Positions 1-10,310 of a DNA stretch of 64,000 bases are shown in pieces (position 1 is the first letter of the stretch; every line of letters begins with the position of its first letter). The position numbers and the translations under genes are program-made. The notes beneath the pieces were generated by a model that was given only the letters and a program-made list of their open reading frames with translations, had not been told where the DNA came from and made no database searches. The stretch comes from Pseudomonas sp. AOB-7 (GTDB taxonomy: Bacteria > Pseudomonadota > Gammaproteobacteria > Pseudomonadales > Pseudomonadaceae). The DNA is taken from the NCBI RefSeq assembly GCF_003696305.1, contig NZ_RFFK01000002.1, forward strand, positions 248,001 to 312,000. Direction: 5' to 3'.

Positions 1-34
1 AGTACAGCATGCGCCCACCGTCGCCACGGCGATA

Positions 35-48
35 TTGATAGCGATCAA
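35..48 (+). promoter_or_regulatory. ANR/FNR box 1 upstream of the universal stress gene
   Basis: The sequence is TTGAT-AGCG-ATCAA, a perfect match to the TTGAT-N4-ATCAA dyad bound by the oxygen-sensing regulator ANR in pseudomonads. It lies 123 bp before the usp start codon and 15 bp before a second box. The operator role is inferred from the motif and from the oxygen-limitation context of the neighbouring genes. Confidence 0.75.
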
Positions 49-63
49 CCGCAATGCCTCCGC

Positions 64-77
64 TTGACGTGCATCAA
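64..77 (+). promoter_or_regulatory. ANR/FNR box 2 upstream of the universal stress gene
   Basis: The sequence is TTGAC-GTGC-ATCAA, one base from the perfect dyad. It is centred at 70.5. A class II promoter would place its -10 element near 100-105, where CAACTT keeps the most conserved A and T, and would start transcription near 112. It is therefore the more likely activating site for the usp gene at 172. Confidence 0.7.
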
Positions 78-171
78 CACCGGGGCAGCGTCCGCGGCGC
101 AACTTGTAGACATGCACCGGCCGCGCCTCATGGCGCGGTCACTCGGTCCAACCAGCCTGCGGAGGTGTCCC

Positions 172-1068
172 ATGGGGCAGTATCAACGCCTGTTTCTGAT
201 CGCCGACCCGGCCATGCGCCACTCGCAGGCGCTGCAGCGGGCCGCGGCCCTGGCCGAGGCGAGCGGCGCCGCGCTGCATATCACCGCCTTCGTCGAACCT
301 TTCGCCACCTTCGCGCTGCTGGAAAAGAGCGTCCGCGAACAGATCCGCGAGGATCATCTGCGCGAACATCGCGAATGGTTGGCGGACGAGGCCGGCTTGC
401 TGCGCAGCAAGGGGCTCAAGGTGACCACCGAGGCGGTCTGGACCAACCAAACGCTCAAGGAGATCCTCCTGCATGTGTCGGAAATGCAACCGGACCTGTT
501 GATCAAGGATGTGCAGCATGAGCCGGCACTGAAACGTGCGTTCGTCACGCCGCTGGACTGGCACCTGCTACGCGAGTGCCCGGCGCCAGTTCACCTGATC
601 GGAGCGCTAACCCATGCGTTGCCGCGCAAGGTGGTCGCGGCGGTCGACCCCTCGTCACCGGAGTCAGAGAGCAGCGGCCTCAACCAGCGAATCATCCAGG
701 AGGCAACCGGGCTTGCACTGCAATGCAATGCAGAACTGCATCTGGTGTATAGCTACGACCTATCCTCGGTCTTTCTTACCGAGACTGATGCCAGAAGTGG
801 GGTCTGGCCGGCTTTGGTTGAGAAGATGCAGGCGTCGCAGAAAGCAACTCTTGAGGCGCTAGCTGAACGCTATGGGGTTCCTGCGGAACGCAGGCACTTC
901 ATCATAGGGCCACCGACCACTGCACTCGCCGATTTCGCCAGCCAAATTCAGGCCGATGTCATGGTGATGGGGACGTCGCAGCGCAAAGGGCTGAACAAGT
1001 TAGTCGGTAGTACGACTGAGCATCTGTTGTACCAGGTGCCATGTAGCATTTTAGCGATCAGGGTTTAG
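172..1068 (+). CDS. Tandem universal stress protein (UspA family)
   Basis: Predicted cytoplasmic stress protein of 298 residues made of two UspA domains. The second ends in the nucleotide-binding signature of the family (VMGTSQRKGLNKLVGSTTE), and the first is more divergent. Several longer in-frame starts exist, but the ATG at 172 is preferred because GGAGG at 161-165 sits seven bases before it. Two ANR boxes lie upstream, matching the known induction of tandem Usp genes under oxygen limitation in Pseudomonas. The gene is convergent with the FNT gene, leaving only 22 bp between their stop codons. The family assignment is firm. The molecular role, anaerobic survival, is inferred from relatives. 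Confidence 0.9.
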   Translation: MGQYQRLFLIADPAMRHSQALQRAAALAEASGAALHITAFVEPFATFALLEKSVREQIREDHLREHREWLADEAGLLRSKGLKVTTEAVWTNQTLKEILLHVSEMQPDLLIKDVQHEPALKRAFVTPLDWHLLRECPAPVHLIGALTHALPRKVVAAVDPSSPESESSGLNQRIIQEATGLALQCNAELHLVYSYDLSSVFLTETDARSGVWPALVEKMQASQKATLEALAERYGVPAERRHFIIGPPTTALADFASQIQADVMVMGTSQRKGLNKLVGSTTEHLLYQVPCSILAIRV

Positions 1069-1090
1069 TTCAGACCGCGCCGCGTCACTC

Positions 1091-1903
1091 TCAGGTCATT
1101 TGGCCATCGTCGTCGCGCAGGTACGCAAGCCAATATACGCCGGCAACCAATAGCGTGCCGCCGACGATATTGCCGAAGGTAACTGCTAGTAGGTTGCCGG
1201 CGATGCTGGACCAATCATAGATACCTGCCCCTTCTAACGTGAGGCCGTAGGGCAGGAAGAACCAGTTGGCGATGGAGTGCTCGAAGCCGACCGTAACGAA
1301 CGCACTAATGGGCAATAGAATGGCGAGAATCTTGTCGCTGACGCTGTGTCCGCCCATCGCCAGCCAAACTGCCAGGCACACCAGGGTGTTGCTGAGTATT
1401 CCGCGGGCAAAGGCTTCCAGCCATGACAGTTCAACTTTATCCCGGGCTATCTGCAGGGCGGTATCACCCACGGCGCCTCCCCCCATACTGGCTGTATCGG
1501 CACAAGCTACCAGCAGCACGGTGCCCAGGCATCCGACGATATTGCCCAGATAGACCGTGCACCAGTTCCGCAGTATCTCTTGCACGCTGATCAAGCGGCT
1601 GGCCCAAGCCATCGCCAACAGATTGTTGCCGGTGAACAACTCCGCCCCGCCGATTACGACCAAGACAAGGCCAAGGCAAAAGCCAAGTCCACCCAGTAGA
1701 CGGGTAGCGCCGAAGCCCAAGTTACTTTCGGTGACTATCACAGTAAAAAGCAGAGCACCGAGTGATATAAATGCACCCGCAAGCACCGCTAACACGAACA
1801 ACGTAAGCAGCTTCGCGCGTGCCTTGGCCACCCCCATTTCCTTGACGCGCTGGGCAATCTGTCGTGGCTGGTAGGCATCCTGGAACAGGCGTTTATCTGC
1901 CAT
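1091..1903 (-). CDS. Formate/nitrite transporter (FNT) family channel
   Basis: Inner-membrane protein of 270 residues with about six hydrophobic segments and the FNT layout of a short charged N-terminus followed by glycine-rich helices (for example GGAELFTGNN near residues 85-94 and GFEHSIANWF near residue 205). FNT proteins are pentameric channels for formate, nitrite or related small anions. It starts six bases after the stop of the Hsp20 gene, so the two are probably one operon driven from the ANR-box region at 2523-2578. A formate dehydrogenase operon is divergent from this pair, which makes formate the most attractive substrate. The substrate itself cannot be read from the sequence. Confidence 0.88.
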   Translation of the reverse strand: MADKRLFQDAYQPRQIAQRVKEMGVAKARAKLLTLFVLAVLAGAFISLGALLFTVIVTESNLGFGATRLLGGLGFCLGLVLVVIGGAELFTGNNLLAMAWASRLISVQEILRNWCTVYLGNIVGCLGTVLLVACADTASMGGGAVGDTALQIARDKVELSWLEAFARGILSNTLVCLAVWLAMGGHSVSDKILAILLPISAFVTVGFEHSIANWFFLPYGLTLEGAGIYDWSSIAGNLLAVTFGNIVGGTLLVAGVYWLAYLRDDDGQMT

Positions 1904-1909
1904 GGCGAT

Positions 1910-2452
1910 TCAACTGGATTTAACCGGAATGATTTTCTCTGGCTTGATCGCCTCCGGTCGCTTAGGCAGTGATACGGTCAATACGCCCCTGGCAAAACTG
2001 GCATCTATCTGGTCGGCATCGATGCCCTTGGGAAGAGGTAAGGTTCGCTCGAAGGCGCCGTAACGGCGTTCGGACAAATAATAGTCCTGCTTCTGTTCTT
2101 CAATGCTTTCCCGTTTCTCGCCTTTGATTACCAGGTTGCCGTTGGACAAGGTTATCTCGATATTCTTTTCATCCATGCCAGGCAGTTCGGCGGTGATTTC
2201 AAAGCTTGTTTCTTTTTCCGCGATATCCACTGCCGGCATACCGTACAGGCTCAGCCCACGCTGCCAGTCTTGCTCGAGATTCGCATCGCGGCGGCGAAAC
2301 GGAAGGTGCAGCGAGCGCTGGGAGAACGCTTCGAACAGGTGATCTATCTGGCGCCGCAGGTTATGAAGGTTGAACCAGGAGGTCAGCGTACTTGGCCTGC
2401 CACTGGCGGACTGTCGATGAGCAATGGGTACATTCTTAGCAGTATTGGCCAT
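1910..2452 (-). CDS. Small heat-shock protein, Hsp20/alpha-crystallin family
   Basis: Cytoplasmic ATP-independent holdase chaperone of 180 residues. A variable N-terminal arm is followed by the alpha-crystallin domain (about residues 70-165), with the typical strands around AVDIAEKETSFEITAELPG and the closing GVLTVSLPK motif. An upstream in-frame ATG would give 208 residues, but the ATG at 2452 has GGAGG eight bases before it and is preferred. An ANR box sits 71 bp upstream, so induction by low oxygen is likely. It is the first gene of a two-gene unit with the FNT channel. Hsp20 genes are regular members of low-oxygen regulons in Pseudomonas and Burkholderia. Confidence 0.92.
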   Translation of the reverse strand: MANTAKNVPIAHRQSASGRPSTLTSWFNLHNLRRQIDHLFEAFSQRSLHLPFRRRDANLEQDWQRGLSLYGMPAVDIAEKETSFEITAELPGMDEKNIEITLSNGNLVIKGEKRESIEEQKQDYYLSERRYGAFERTLPLPKGIDADQIDASFARGVLTVSLPKRPEAIKPEKIIPVKSS

Positions 2453-2522
2453 TACTTGACCCTCCATTTTGTCAGTCTTGATATGGACAGGATTGATTCT
2501 GTGCTGGCGCAGGCAGGCGACT

Positions 2523-2536
2523 TTGATCTCGATCAA
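2523..2536 (-). promoter_or_regulatory. ANR/FNR box serving hsp20-FNT
   Basis: The sequence is TTGAT-CTCG-ATCAA, a perfect dyad. It lies between the divergent hsp20 and formate dehydrogenase genes, 70 bp from the hsp20 start. At the class II distance on the minus strand (about 2496-2501) only a weak -10 (CAGAAT) is visible. Assignment to hsp20 rather than to fdh rests on proximity. Confidence 0.72.
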
Positions 2537-2564
2537 GAGCTGACGACATGCTTATCGGGGTTCG

Positions 2565-2578
2565 TTGATTAAGATCAA
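2565..2578 (+). promoter_or_regulatory. ANR/FNR box serving the formate dehydrogenase operon
   Basis: The sequence is TTGAT-TAAG-ATCAA, a perfect dyad centred at 2571.5. A -10 element TAGGCT at 2601-2606 lies exactly where a class II FNR/ANR promoter needs it, predicting a start near 2613, 24 bp before the ATG at 2637. Box, -10 and ribosome-binding site together make this the best-supported promoter in the window. Confidence 0.82.
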
Positions 2579-2636
2579 ACAGCGCCCTCGCTGAGCCTCC
2601 TAGGCTGAATCGACTGGGTTGGGCTAGGAGTTGGCA

Positions 2637-4715
2637 ATGCGCGTAATTCCAAGCATTTGCACCTTCTGCGGGGTTGGCTGCGGCATCGGCCTGCGGGTGC
2701 AGGACGGCCGGGTAATCGGCGTCGAGCCGCAGCCGGGGCACCCGGTCAGCCAGGGCCAGCTGTGCGCCAAGGGCTGGGCCACCAGCTTCGCCATCGACGC
2801 GGCCAAGCGCCTGACCGAGCCGCTGATCAAGGAGCATGGCCAGTTTCGCCACGCGAGCTGGGACGAGGCGCTGGCGCGGGTCGCCGAGGCATTTCGCACC
2901 GCGCTGGAGGAGGCCGGGCCGCAAGGCGTGGGGGTGATCAGCTGCGCCCGGGCGAGCAACGAGGACAACTACGCCGCGCAGAAATTTGCCCGCGCGGTGC
3001 TCGGTACTCACAACATCGACCACTGCGCGCGCATCTGCCACAGCCCGTCGGTGGCGGGCCTGGCGCTGACCCTGGGCTCCGGGGCAATGACCAACAGCAT
3101 CGCCGATATCGACGAGGCCGAGCTGATCCTGGTGATCGGCGCCGACGTCACCGAGAACCACGCCATGATCGGCGCGCGCATGCTGCGCGCCCAGGCCCGC
3201 GGCGCCACGCTGATCGTCGTCGATCCGCGCAAGACCCGCCTGGCGCGGCTGGCGAATATCCACCTGCAACTGCGCCTGGGCAGCAATATCGCCCTGCTCA
3301 ACGGCCTGCTGCAGATCATCCTGGCCAACGGCTGGGAGAACCGCGCCTTCCTGGAGTCGCGCTGCGCGGATATCCAGCCGCTGCGCCGACATCTGGCCGA
3401 GCTGAGCCCGGAACTCAGCAGCGCCCTGACCGGCATCGGCGTAGCCGAGCTGGAGCAGGTGGCCTACCTGTACAGCCACGCGCGCAGCGCCTATACCGCC
3501 TACGGCATGGGCATCACCCAGTTCCAGAGCGGCACCAACAATGTCATTGCGGTCTCCAACCTGGCCCTGGCCTGCGGCCAGGTCGGCCGCCCCGGCACCG
3601 GCATCAACCCGCTGCGCGGGCAGAACAACGTGCAGGGCGCCTGCGACATGGGTTGCCTGCCCAATGTCTATCCCGGTTACCAGGATGCTGCCGACGCGGC
3701 AGTGCAGGCCAAGTTCGCCACCGCCTGGGGCCGGCCTGCGCCGGCGCATCCGGGCCTGACCTCCCTGGGCATGACCCAGGCGGCGCTGGACGGCGCGCTG
3801 CGTGCGTTGATGATCATGGGCGAGGAGCCGGTGCTCACCGACCCGGACCAGGGCCACGTGGCCCGCGCCCTGACCGCCCTGGATTTCCTGGTGGTGGTGG
3901 AGCTGAGCCTGACCGAAACGGCCAAGCTGGCCGATGTGGTGCTGCCGGCGGCGTCCTTCGCCGAGAAGCACGGCACCTTCACCAACTGCGAGCGCCGCGT
4001 GCAGCGCGTGCGCCAGGCCATCGCGCCGCCCGGCGAAGCCCGTTGCGACTGGCAGATCCTCGGCGAGCTGGCCGCGCGCCTGGGTTACCCGGGCATGGCC
4101 TGGTCCGATGCCGAGGCGGTGTTCGACGAGATGGCCGGGCTGACGCCGATCTACTCCGCGATGAGTTACTCGGCGCTGGATCGTCAGCACGGCCTGCAAT
4201 GGCCCTGCGATGGCGAGCATCCGCAGGGCTCGCCGCTGCTGCATGGCCAGGGCTTTCCCATCGGCCGCGCGCGGCTGCTGCCGGTGACCCAGGTCGAACC
4301 CGACGAGTGCCCGGACGCCGACTACCCGTTCGCCTTTACCACCCACCGCCTGCACTTTCATTACGGCGGCGGCTCGATGACCCGCCAGTCGCCGCTGCTC
4401 GAACGCGAGACCCCGGCCGCGCTGCTGTTCATGCACCCCGACGACGGCGCCAGGCTGGGCCTGCGCGACCAGCAGGCGGTGGCGGTGCGTTCGCGCCGCG
4501 GTCGCCTGGAAACCCGCGTGCACCTGACCGACGACGTGCCCCCGGGCACCCTGGCGATGCCTTATCACTTCCGCGAGGCGCCCTGCAACCGGCTGACCAA
4601 CGCCGCCCAGGACCCGCAGAGCAAGATGCCCGAACTGAAGGCCTGCGCGGTGGCGGTGGAACCGCTGCCGGTGCCTGGCAGGGCGGCGGGAGGCGCGGAT
4701 CATGCAAGCCTTTAG
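2637..4715 (+). CDS. Formate dehydrogenase catalytic subunit (Mo-bisPGD, cysteine type)
   Basis: Predicted oxidation of formate to CO2. The 692-residue protein begins with the CxxCxxxC...C [4Fe-4S] site (CTFCGVGCG, closed by QLCAKG). The catalytic stretch HCARICHSP has cysteine where E. coli FdhF has selenocysteine, followed by the essential histidine. The RGQNNVQGACDMG motif carries the formate-binding arginine. A molybdopterin-dinucleotide binding domain ends the protein (TTHRLHFHYGGGSMTRQSP onward). The ATG at 2637 is chosen over a TTG at 2631 because AGGAG lies six bases before it. It overlaps the next gene by 14 bp. There is no N-terminal ferredoxin extension or Tat signal, so it is a short soluble type that needs partner subunits for electrons. 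Confidence 0.92.
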   Translation: MRVIPSICTFCGVGCGIGLRVQDGRVIGVEPQPGHPVSQGQLCAKGWATSFAIDAAKRLTEPLIKEHGQFRHASWDEALARVAEAFRTALEEAGPQGVGVISCARASNEDNYAAQKFARAVLGTHNIDHCARICHSPSVAGLALTLGSGAMTNSIADIDEAELILVIGADVTENHAMIGARMLRAQARGATLIVVDPRKTRLARLANIHLQLRLGSNIALLNGLLQIILANGWENRAFLESRCADIQPLRRHLAELSPELSSALTGIGVAELEQVAYLYSHARSAYTAYGMGITQFQSGTNNVIAVSNLALACGQVGRPGTGINPLRGQNNVQGACDMGCLPNVYPGYQDAADAAVQAKFATAWGRPAPAHPGLTSLGMTQAALDGALRALMIMGEEPVLTDPDQGHVARALTALDFLVVVELSLTETAKLADVVLPAASFAEKHGTFTNCERRVQRVRQAIAPPGEARCDWQILGELAARLGYPGMAWSDAEAVFDEMAGLTPIYSAMSYSALDRQHGLQWPCDGEHPQGSPLLHGQGFPIGRARLLPVTQVEPDECPDADYPFAFTTHRLHFHYGGGSMTRQSPLLERETPAALLFMHPDDGARLGLRDQQAVAVRSRRGRLETRVHLTDDVPPGTLAMPYHFREAPCNRLTNAAQDPQSKMPELKACAVAVEPLPVPGRAAGGADHASL

Positions 4716-5721
4716 CCTGGACCGTCCCGAGCGCCTGCGCGCCCATCTGGCGCGCGAGCGCCGGCTCTACGAGGTGCGTGGCGACGGCCAGGGCGGCGCG
4801 CACTGGCAACTGGTCGGCGCCGAGGATCTGGACGCCTTCGACGCCAGCGCCGAGCCGCCACCGTTCTCCGCCAAGAGCTTCTTCTTCGCCGAGCGCGAGT
4901 TGCTCTTCCGTTTCGACGGTGGCCAGTTCTACTCGGCGCTGCCGGAGGTGGCTCCCCAGGTGTTGTTCGGTGTGCATGCCTGCGATCTGGTCGCACTCGC
5001 CTACCAGGACCAGTTCTTCGCCACCGACCCCCATTACCAGGCACGCCGCCAGGCCACCCTGCTGGTCGGGGTCGATTGTCTGCACAGCTGCCAGGGTGGT
5101 TTCTGCAGCCTGCTGGACAGTGGCCCCGCGGTGCATGCGCCGACCGCCGACCTGATCCTCCTGCCGCGCCACGAGGAGTCGCGCGCCTGGCTGCTGCTGG
5201 TCGCCTCCGAAGCCGGGCGCAAGGCCATGCATGGCCTCAGGCTAGCGGCGGCCAAGTGCGACTGGCGCGCCGAACGGGCCGCCAACAGCCAGCGTGTGGC
5301 AGCCGAGCAGGGCGAGCAGCGCGAGGTGCTGGCCGGGATAGCGGCACTCAACAGCGGCAGCATCGCAGGCAGCGTATGGGAGTCCCTGGGGCTGCACTGC
5401 CTGGGCTGCTCGGGCTGCACCTCGGTCTGTCCGACCTGTTCCTGCTTCGCCCCGCTGGACCGGCCGAGCGGCGAGGGCGGCGTGCAGCGCGAGCGGGTCT
5501 GGGACTCCTGTTTGTACGAAGGCTTCCAGCGCGAGGCCAGCGGCCATAATCCCAGCGCCAGCCCCGGGCAGCGGGTGCAGCGCTTCTGGACGCATAAGTT
5601 CGGCGACGCCTTCAAGGAGCGCTTCGAGCGCTACGGCTGCGTCGGCTGCGGCCGTTGCGACCGGGTCTGTCCCGGCGGCATCGGCGTGCATGGCGTGATG
5701 CACAAGGTAGGTGGGCAATGA
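4702..5721 (+). CDS. 4Fe-4S electron-transfer protein, sulfhydrogenase beta (HydB)-like
   Basis: Predicted iron-sulfur relay of 339 residues. The N-terminal domain matches the beta subunits of soluble archaeal-type sulfhydrogenases (FGVHACDLVAL and the C-rich CLHSCQGGFC region). The C-terminus has two cysteine clusters, CLGCSGCTSVCPTCSC near residues 232-247 and CVGCGRCDRVCPGG near 313-326, enough for two [4Fe-4S] centres. It begins inside the end of the formate dehydrogenase gene with GGGAGG ahead of the ATG, and its stop overlaps the next start (ATGA). Translational coupling suggests one complex: formate dehydrogenase, this relay and the flavoprotein that follows. No hydrogenase large subunit is encoded here. 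Confidence 0.82.
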   Translation: MQAFSLDRPERLRAHLARERRLYEVRGDGQGGAHWQLVGAEDLDAFDASAEPPPFSAKSFFFAERELLFRFDGGQFYSALPEVAPQVLFGVHACDLVALAYQDQFFATDPHYQARRQATLLVGVDCLHSCQGGFCSLLDSGPAVHAPTADLILLPRHEESRAWLLLVASEAGRKAMHGLRLAAAKCDWRAERAANSQRVAAEQGEQREVLAGIAALNSGSIAGSVWESLGLHCLGCSGCTSVCPTCSCFAPLDRPSGEGGVQRERVWDSCLYEGFQREASGHNPSASPGQRVQRFWTHKFGDAFKERFERYGCVGCGRCDRVCPGGIGVHGVMHKVGGQ

Positions 5722-6557
5722 TCGACTTAACGCCGCGTAGACTGCAGGTGCTCGACCACTATGCCGATGGCGAGGATGCGCGGCACTTCAGCTTTCGCAT
5801 CGACTTCCCGCTGCCCGGCGATCTGGCGGTGATGCCTGGTCAGTTCTTTATGCTGACGTTGCCGGGTTTTGGCGAGGCGCCTTTCACTTACGTCAGCCTG
5901 CCGGACAGCAGTGGCCGTTTTACCGCCCTGATCCGCCGCATGGGCAGGCTGACCGACGCCCTGTTCGAGCAACCCGAGGGCACCGTACTGGGCTACCGCG
6001 GCCCGTTCGGCAAGGGCTGGCCGTTGTTCTTCGGGGCCAGCCGGGTGCTGGCGGTGGCCGGCGGTTGTGGCCTGGCACCGCTGGCGGGGGTGATTAACGA
6101 GGTCATCAGCCATTGCCTGCGGCTGCAGTTGAACCTGGTCTACGGCGCCCGCCATGCCGGTGCCCAGGTGCTCGGCCGCGAGCGCGCCGTGTGGCGCCAG
6201 CGCCTGCACTGCATCGAAACGCTCGACGTGGCCACGGCGGGGATGCGTCAGGGCTCACCGCTGGCGCATTTCGACGAGCTGTTCGGCGTAGCGCCGCCGG
6301 ATGCGGTGCTCTGTTGCGGCCCGGAACCGCTGATGCTGGCGACCGCCGAGGCCTGCCTGCAGCGCGGCCTGAGCGCCAACCAGGTGTGGCTTTCGCTGGA
6401 ACGGCGGATGCATTGCGCGGACGGCCTGTGCGGGCACTGTTACCTGGGTTCCAGCTATGTCTGCCGGGACGGGCCGACCTACCGCTATGACCGCTTCTTG
6501 CAGTTGCTCAGCCAGGGCTACATTCGGCCCAGGGTGGAGCAACACAACTTCTGCTGA
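5718..6557 (+). CDS. FAD/NAD(P)-binding oxidoreductase with [2Fe-2S], HydG/PyrK-like
   Basis: Predicted diaphorase of 279 residues linking the iron-sulfur relay to NAD(P). It has an FAD-binding barrel ([19 protein letters not shown]), a ferredoxin-reductase NAD(P) domain ([18 protein letters not shown]) and a C-terminal [2Fe-2S] cysteine cluster (CADGLCGHC ... C, about residues 232-250). This is the architecture of sulfhydrogenase gamma subunits and of PyrK. The start shares four bases with the preceding stop. Taken with the two genes before it, the likely product is a soluble formate:NAD(P)+ oxidoreductase. NAD versus NADP preference cannot be read. Confidence 0.85.
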   Translation: MIDLTPRRLQVLDHYADGEDARHFSFRIDFPLPGDLAVMPGQFFMLTLPGFGEAPFTYVSLPDSSGRFTALIRRMGRLTDALFEQPEGTVLGYRGPFGKGWPLFFGASRVLAVAGGCGLAPLAGVINEVISHCLRLQLNLVYGARHAGAQVLGRERAVWRQRLHCIETLDVATAGMRQGSPLAHFDELFGVAPPDAVLCCGPEPLMLATAEACLQRGLSANQVWLSLERRMHCADGLCGHCYLGSSYVCRDGPTYRYDRFLQLLSQGYIRPRVEQHNFC

Positions 6558-6580
6558 CCTTTCACCGTCGAGGGCTAGCC

Positions 6581-8337
<1,757 letters not shown>

Positions 8338-8341
<4 letters not shown>

Positions 8342-9324
8342 GCGCGCCGCTGCCGTTTTCCCGCGAGTTCGCCCTGCGCCTGCTGCACGACATGCTGCGT
8401 ATCCGCCGCCTGGAGGAGCGCGCCGCCGAACTGTACGGCGCCGGCAAGATCCGCGGCTTCCTGCACCTGTATATCGGCGAGGAGGCGGTGGCGGTGGGCG
8501 CGCTGCACGCCCTGGCGGCGGACGATGCGGTGGTGGCCACCTACCGCGAGCACGGCCACGCGCTGCTCAAGGGCGTGTCGATGAACGCGATCATGGCCGA
8601 GATGTACGGCAAGCAGCAGGGTTGCTCGCGCGGCCGTGGCGGCTCCATGCACCTGTTCGACGCCGCCACCCGCTTCTTCGGCGGCAACGCCATAGTCGCC
8701 GGTGGCCTGCCGCTGGCGGTCGGCCTGGCCCTGGCCGAACGCATGCAGGGTGGCTCGCGCCTCGTCGCCTGCTTCTTCGGCGAGGGCGCGATGGCCGAGG
8801 GTGCCTTCCACGAGGCGCTCAACCTGGCGGCGCTGTGGCGTTTGCCGGTGCTGTTCTGCTGCGAGAACAACCTGTACGCCATGGGCACCGCGCTGGCGCG
8901 TTCCGAGTCGCAGACCGACCTGTGCGCCAAGGCGGCCTCCTACCGGGTGCCGGCCCAGGTGGTGGACGGCATGGACGTGGTGGCGGTGCAGCAGGCCACT
9001 GCGGCGGCGGTGCAGCAGGTGCGCGGCGGCGCAGGACCGTTCTTCCTCGAATTGCAGACCTACCGCTTCCGCGCCCACTCGATGTTCGACCCCGAGCTGT
9101 ACCGCGACAAGGCTGAGGTGGCCAAGTGGAAGGAGCGCGGGCCGATCCACAGCTACAGCGCCCGGTTGAAGGCGTTGGAGCTGCTGGACGAGCTGGGCTT
9201 TCTGAGCATTGCCGCCGAGGTGGACGTCGAGGTGGAGAAGGCGGTGGCCTTCGCCGAGGCCGGCAGCCTGGAACCGCTTGGCGACCTGCTGCGCGATGTG
9301 CATACCCCGGAGGACGCGGCATGA
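8338..9324 (+). CDS. 2-oxoacid dehydrogenase E1 component, alpha subunit
   Basis: Thiamine-diphosphate subunit of 328 residues from a heteromeric pyruvate/acetoin/branched-chain type dehydrogenase. The TPP-binding motif starts at [15 protein letters not shown] (about residue 148) and ends with ENN about 27 residues later. The phosphorylation-loop region [12 protein letters not shown] is typical of pyruvate dehydrogenase E1-alpha. Four-base overlaps join it to the acyl-CoA synthetase before it and the beta subunit after it. Pyruvate is the likeliest substrate by family and context, but acetoin cannot be excluded. Confidence 0.88.
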
Positions 9325-10295
9325 GTACGCGCACCACCTATCGAGAAGCGTTGCGCCAGGCCCTGCGCGAGGCGCTGCAGCGCGATGCACGGGTGTTCCT
9401 GATGGGCGAGGATGTCGGCCGCTATGGCGGCACCTACGCGGTGTCGCGGGATTTGCTGGCGGAATTCGGCCCGGAGCGCATCCGCGACACGCCGCTGTCG
9501 GAACTGGGTTTCGTCGGTGCCGGCATCGGCGCGGCGCTCGGTGGCATGCGGCCGATCGTCGAGGTGATGACGGTGAACTTCAGCCTGCTCGCCCTTGACC
9601 CGCTGATGAATACTGCGGCGACGTTGCGGCATATGTCTGGCGGCCAGTTCTCCGTGCCCCTGGTGCTGCGCATGGCCACCGGCGCCGGGCGCCAGCTGGC
9701 GGCGCAGCATTCGCACAGCCTGGAAGGCTGGTATGCGCATATCCCCGGGTTGAAGATTCTCGCCCCGGCCACCCTGGAGGACGCCCGCGGCATGCTCTGG
9801 CCGGCGCTGCAGGACCCCGACCCGGTGCTGATCTTCGAGCACGCCCAGCTGTACAACCTGGAAGGCGAATTGGACGAGGGCGGCGTGGTGGACATCCGTT
9901 CGGCGCGGGTGCGCCGCGCCGGTCGCGATCTGAGCCTGGTCGCCTATGGCGGCACCCTGGGCAAGGCCCTGGCGGCGGCCGAGGAACTGAGCGGTGCGGG
10001 CATCGACGCCGAGGTCATCGACCTGCGCGTGCTGCGCCCGCTGGACGACGCGACCCTGCTGGCGTCGGTGCGCAAGACCCGGCGCCTGCTGGTGGTGGAC
10101 GAGGGCTGGCGCAGCGGCAGCCTGGCCGCCGAGGTCATCGCCCGCGTCAGCGAGCAGGGTTTCTATGAACTGGATGCACCACCGGCGCGGGTCTGCAGCG
10201 CCGAGGTGCCGATCCCCTATGCCAAACATCTGGAGGAAGCGGCGCTACCCCAGGTGCCGGCCATCGTGGCGGCGGCGCGGGCACTGTGCGGTTAG
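9321..10295 (+). CDS. 2-oxoacid dehydrogenase E1 component, beta subunit
   Basis: Partner of the alpha subunit, 324 residues, with the conserved start [20 protein letters not shown], the core [16 protein letters not shown] and a C-terminal transketolase-like domain ([15 protein letters not shown]). The ATG at 9321 shares four bases with the alpha stop, giving coupled translation. Together they decarboxylate a 2-oxoacid and acylate the lipoyl group of the E2 encoded 15 bp downstream. Confidence 0.89.
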   Translation: MSTRTTYREALRQALREALQRDARVFLMGEDVGRYGGTYAVSRDLLAEFGPERIRDTPLSELGFVGAGIGAALGGMRPIVEVMTVNFSLLALDPLMNTAATLRHMSGGQFSVPLVLRMATGAGRQLAAQHSHSLEGWYAHIPGLKILAPATLEDARGMLWPALQDPDPVLIFEHAQLYNLEGELDEGGVVDIRSARVRRAGRDLSLVAYGGTLGKALAAAEELSGAGIDAEVIDLRVLRPLDDATLLASVRKTRRLLVVDEGWRSGSLAAEVIARVSEQGFYELDAPPARVCSAEVPIPYAKHLEEAALPQVPAIVAAARALCG

Positions 10296-10310
10296 CGCGG
10301 GAGAAGACCG

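Noticed and set aside
3000..3060. Possible selenocysteine formate dehydrogenase
   Set aside because: The catalytic position is encoded by an ordinary cysteine codon (tgc in HCARICHSP), with no in-frame TGA.
2472..4703. Long open frame of 743 codons antisense to the formate dehydrogenase gene
   Set aside because: High GC creates open antisense frames. The product is low-complexity (Arg/Gly/Gln/Ala-rich), matches no family and has no ribosome site, while the opposite strand has a complete conserved enzyme.
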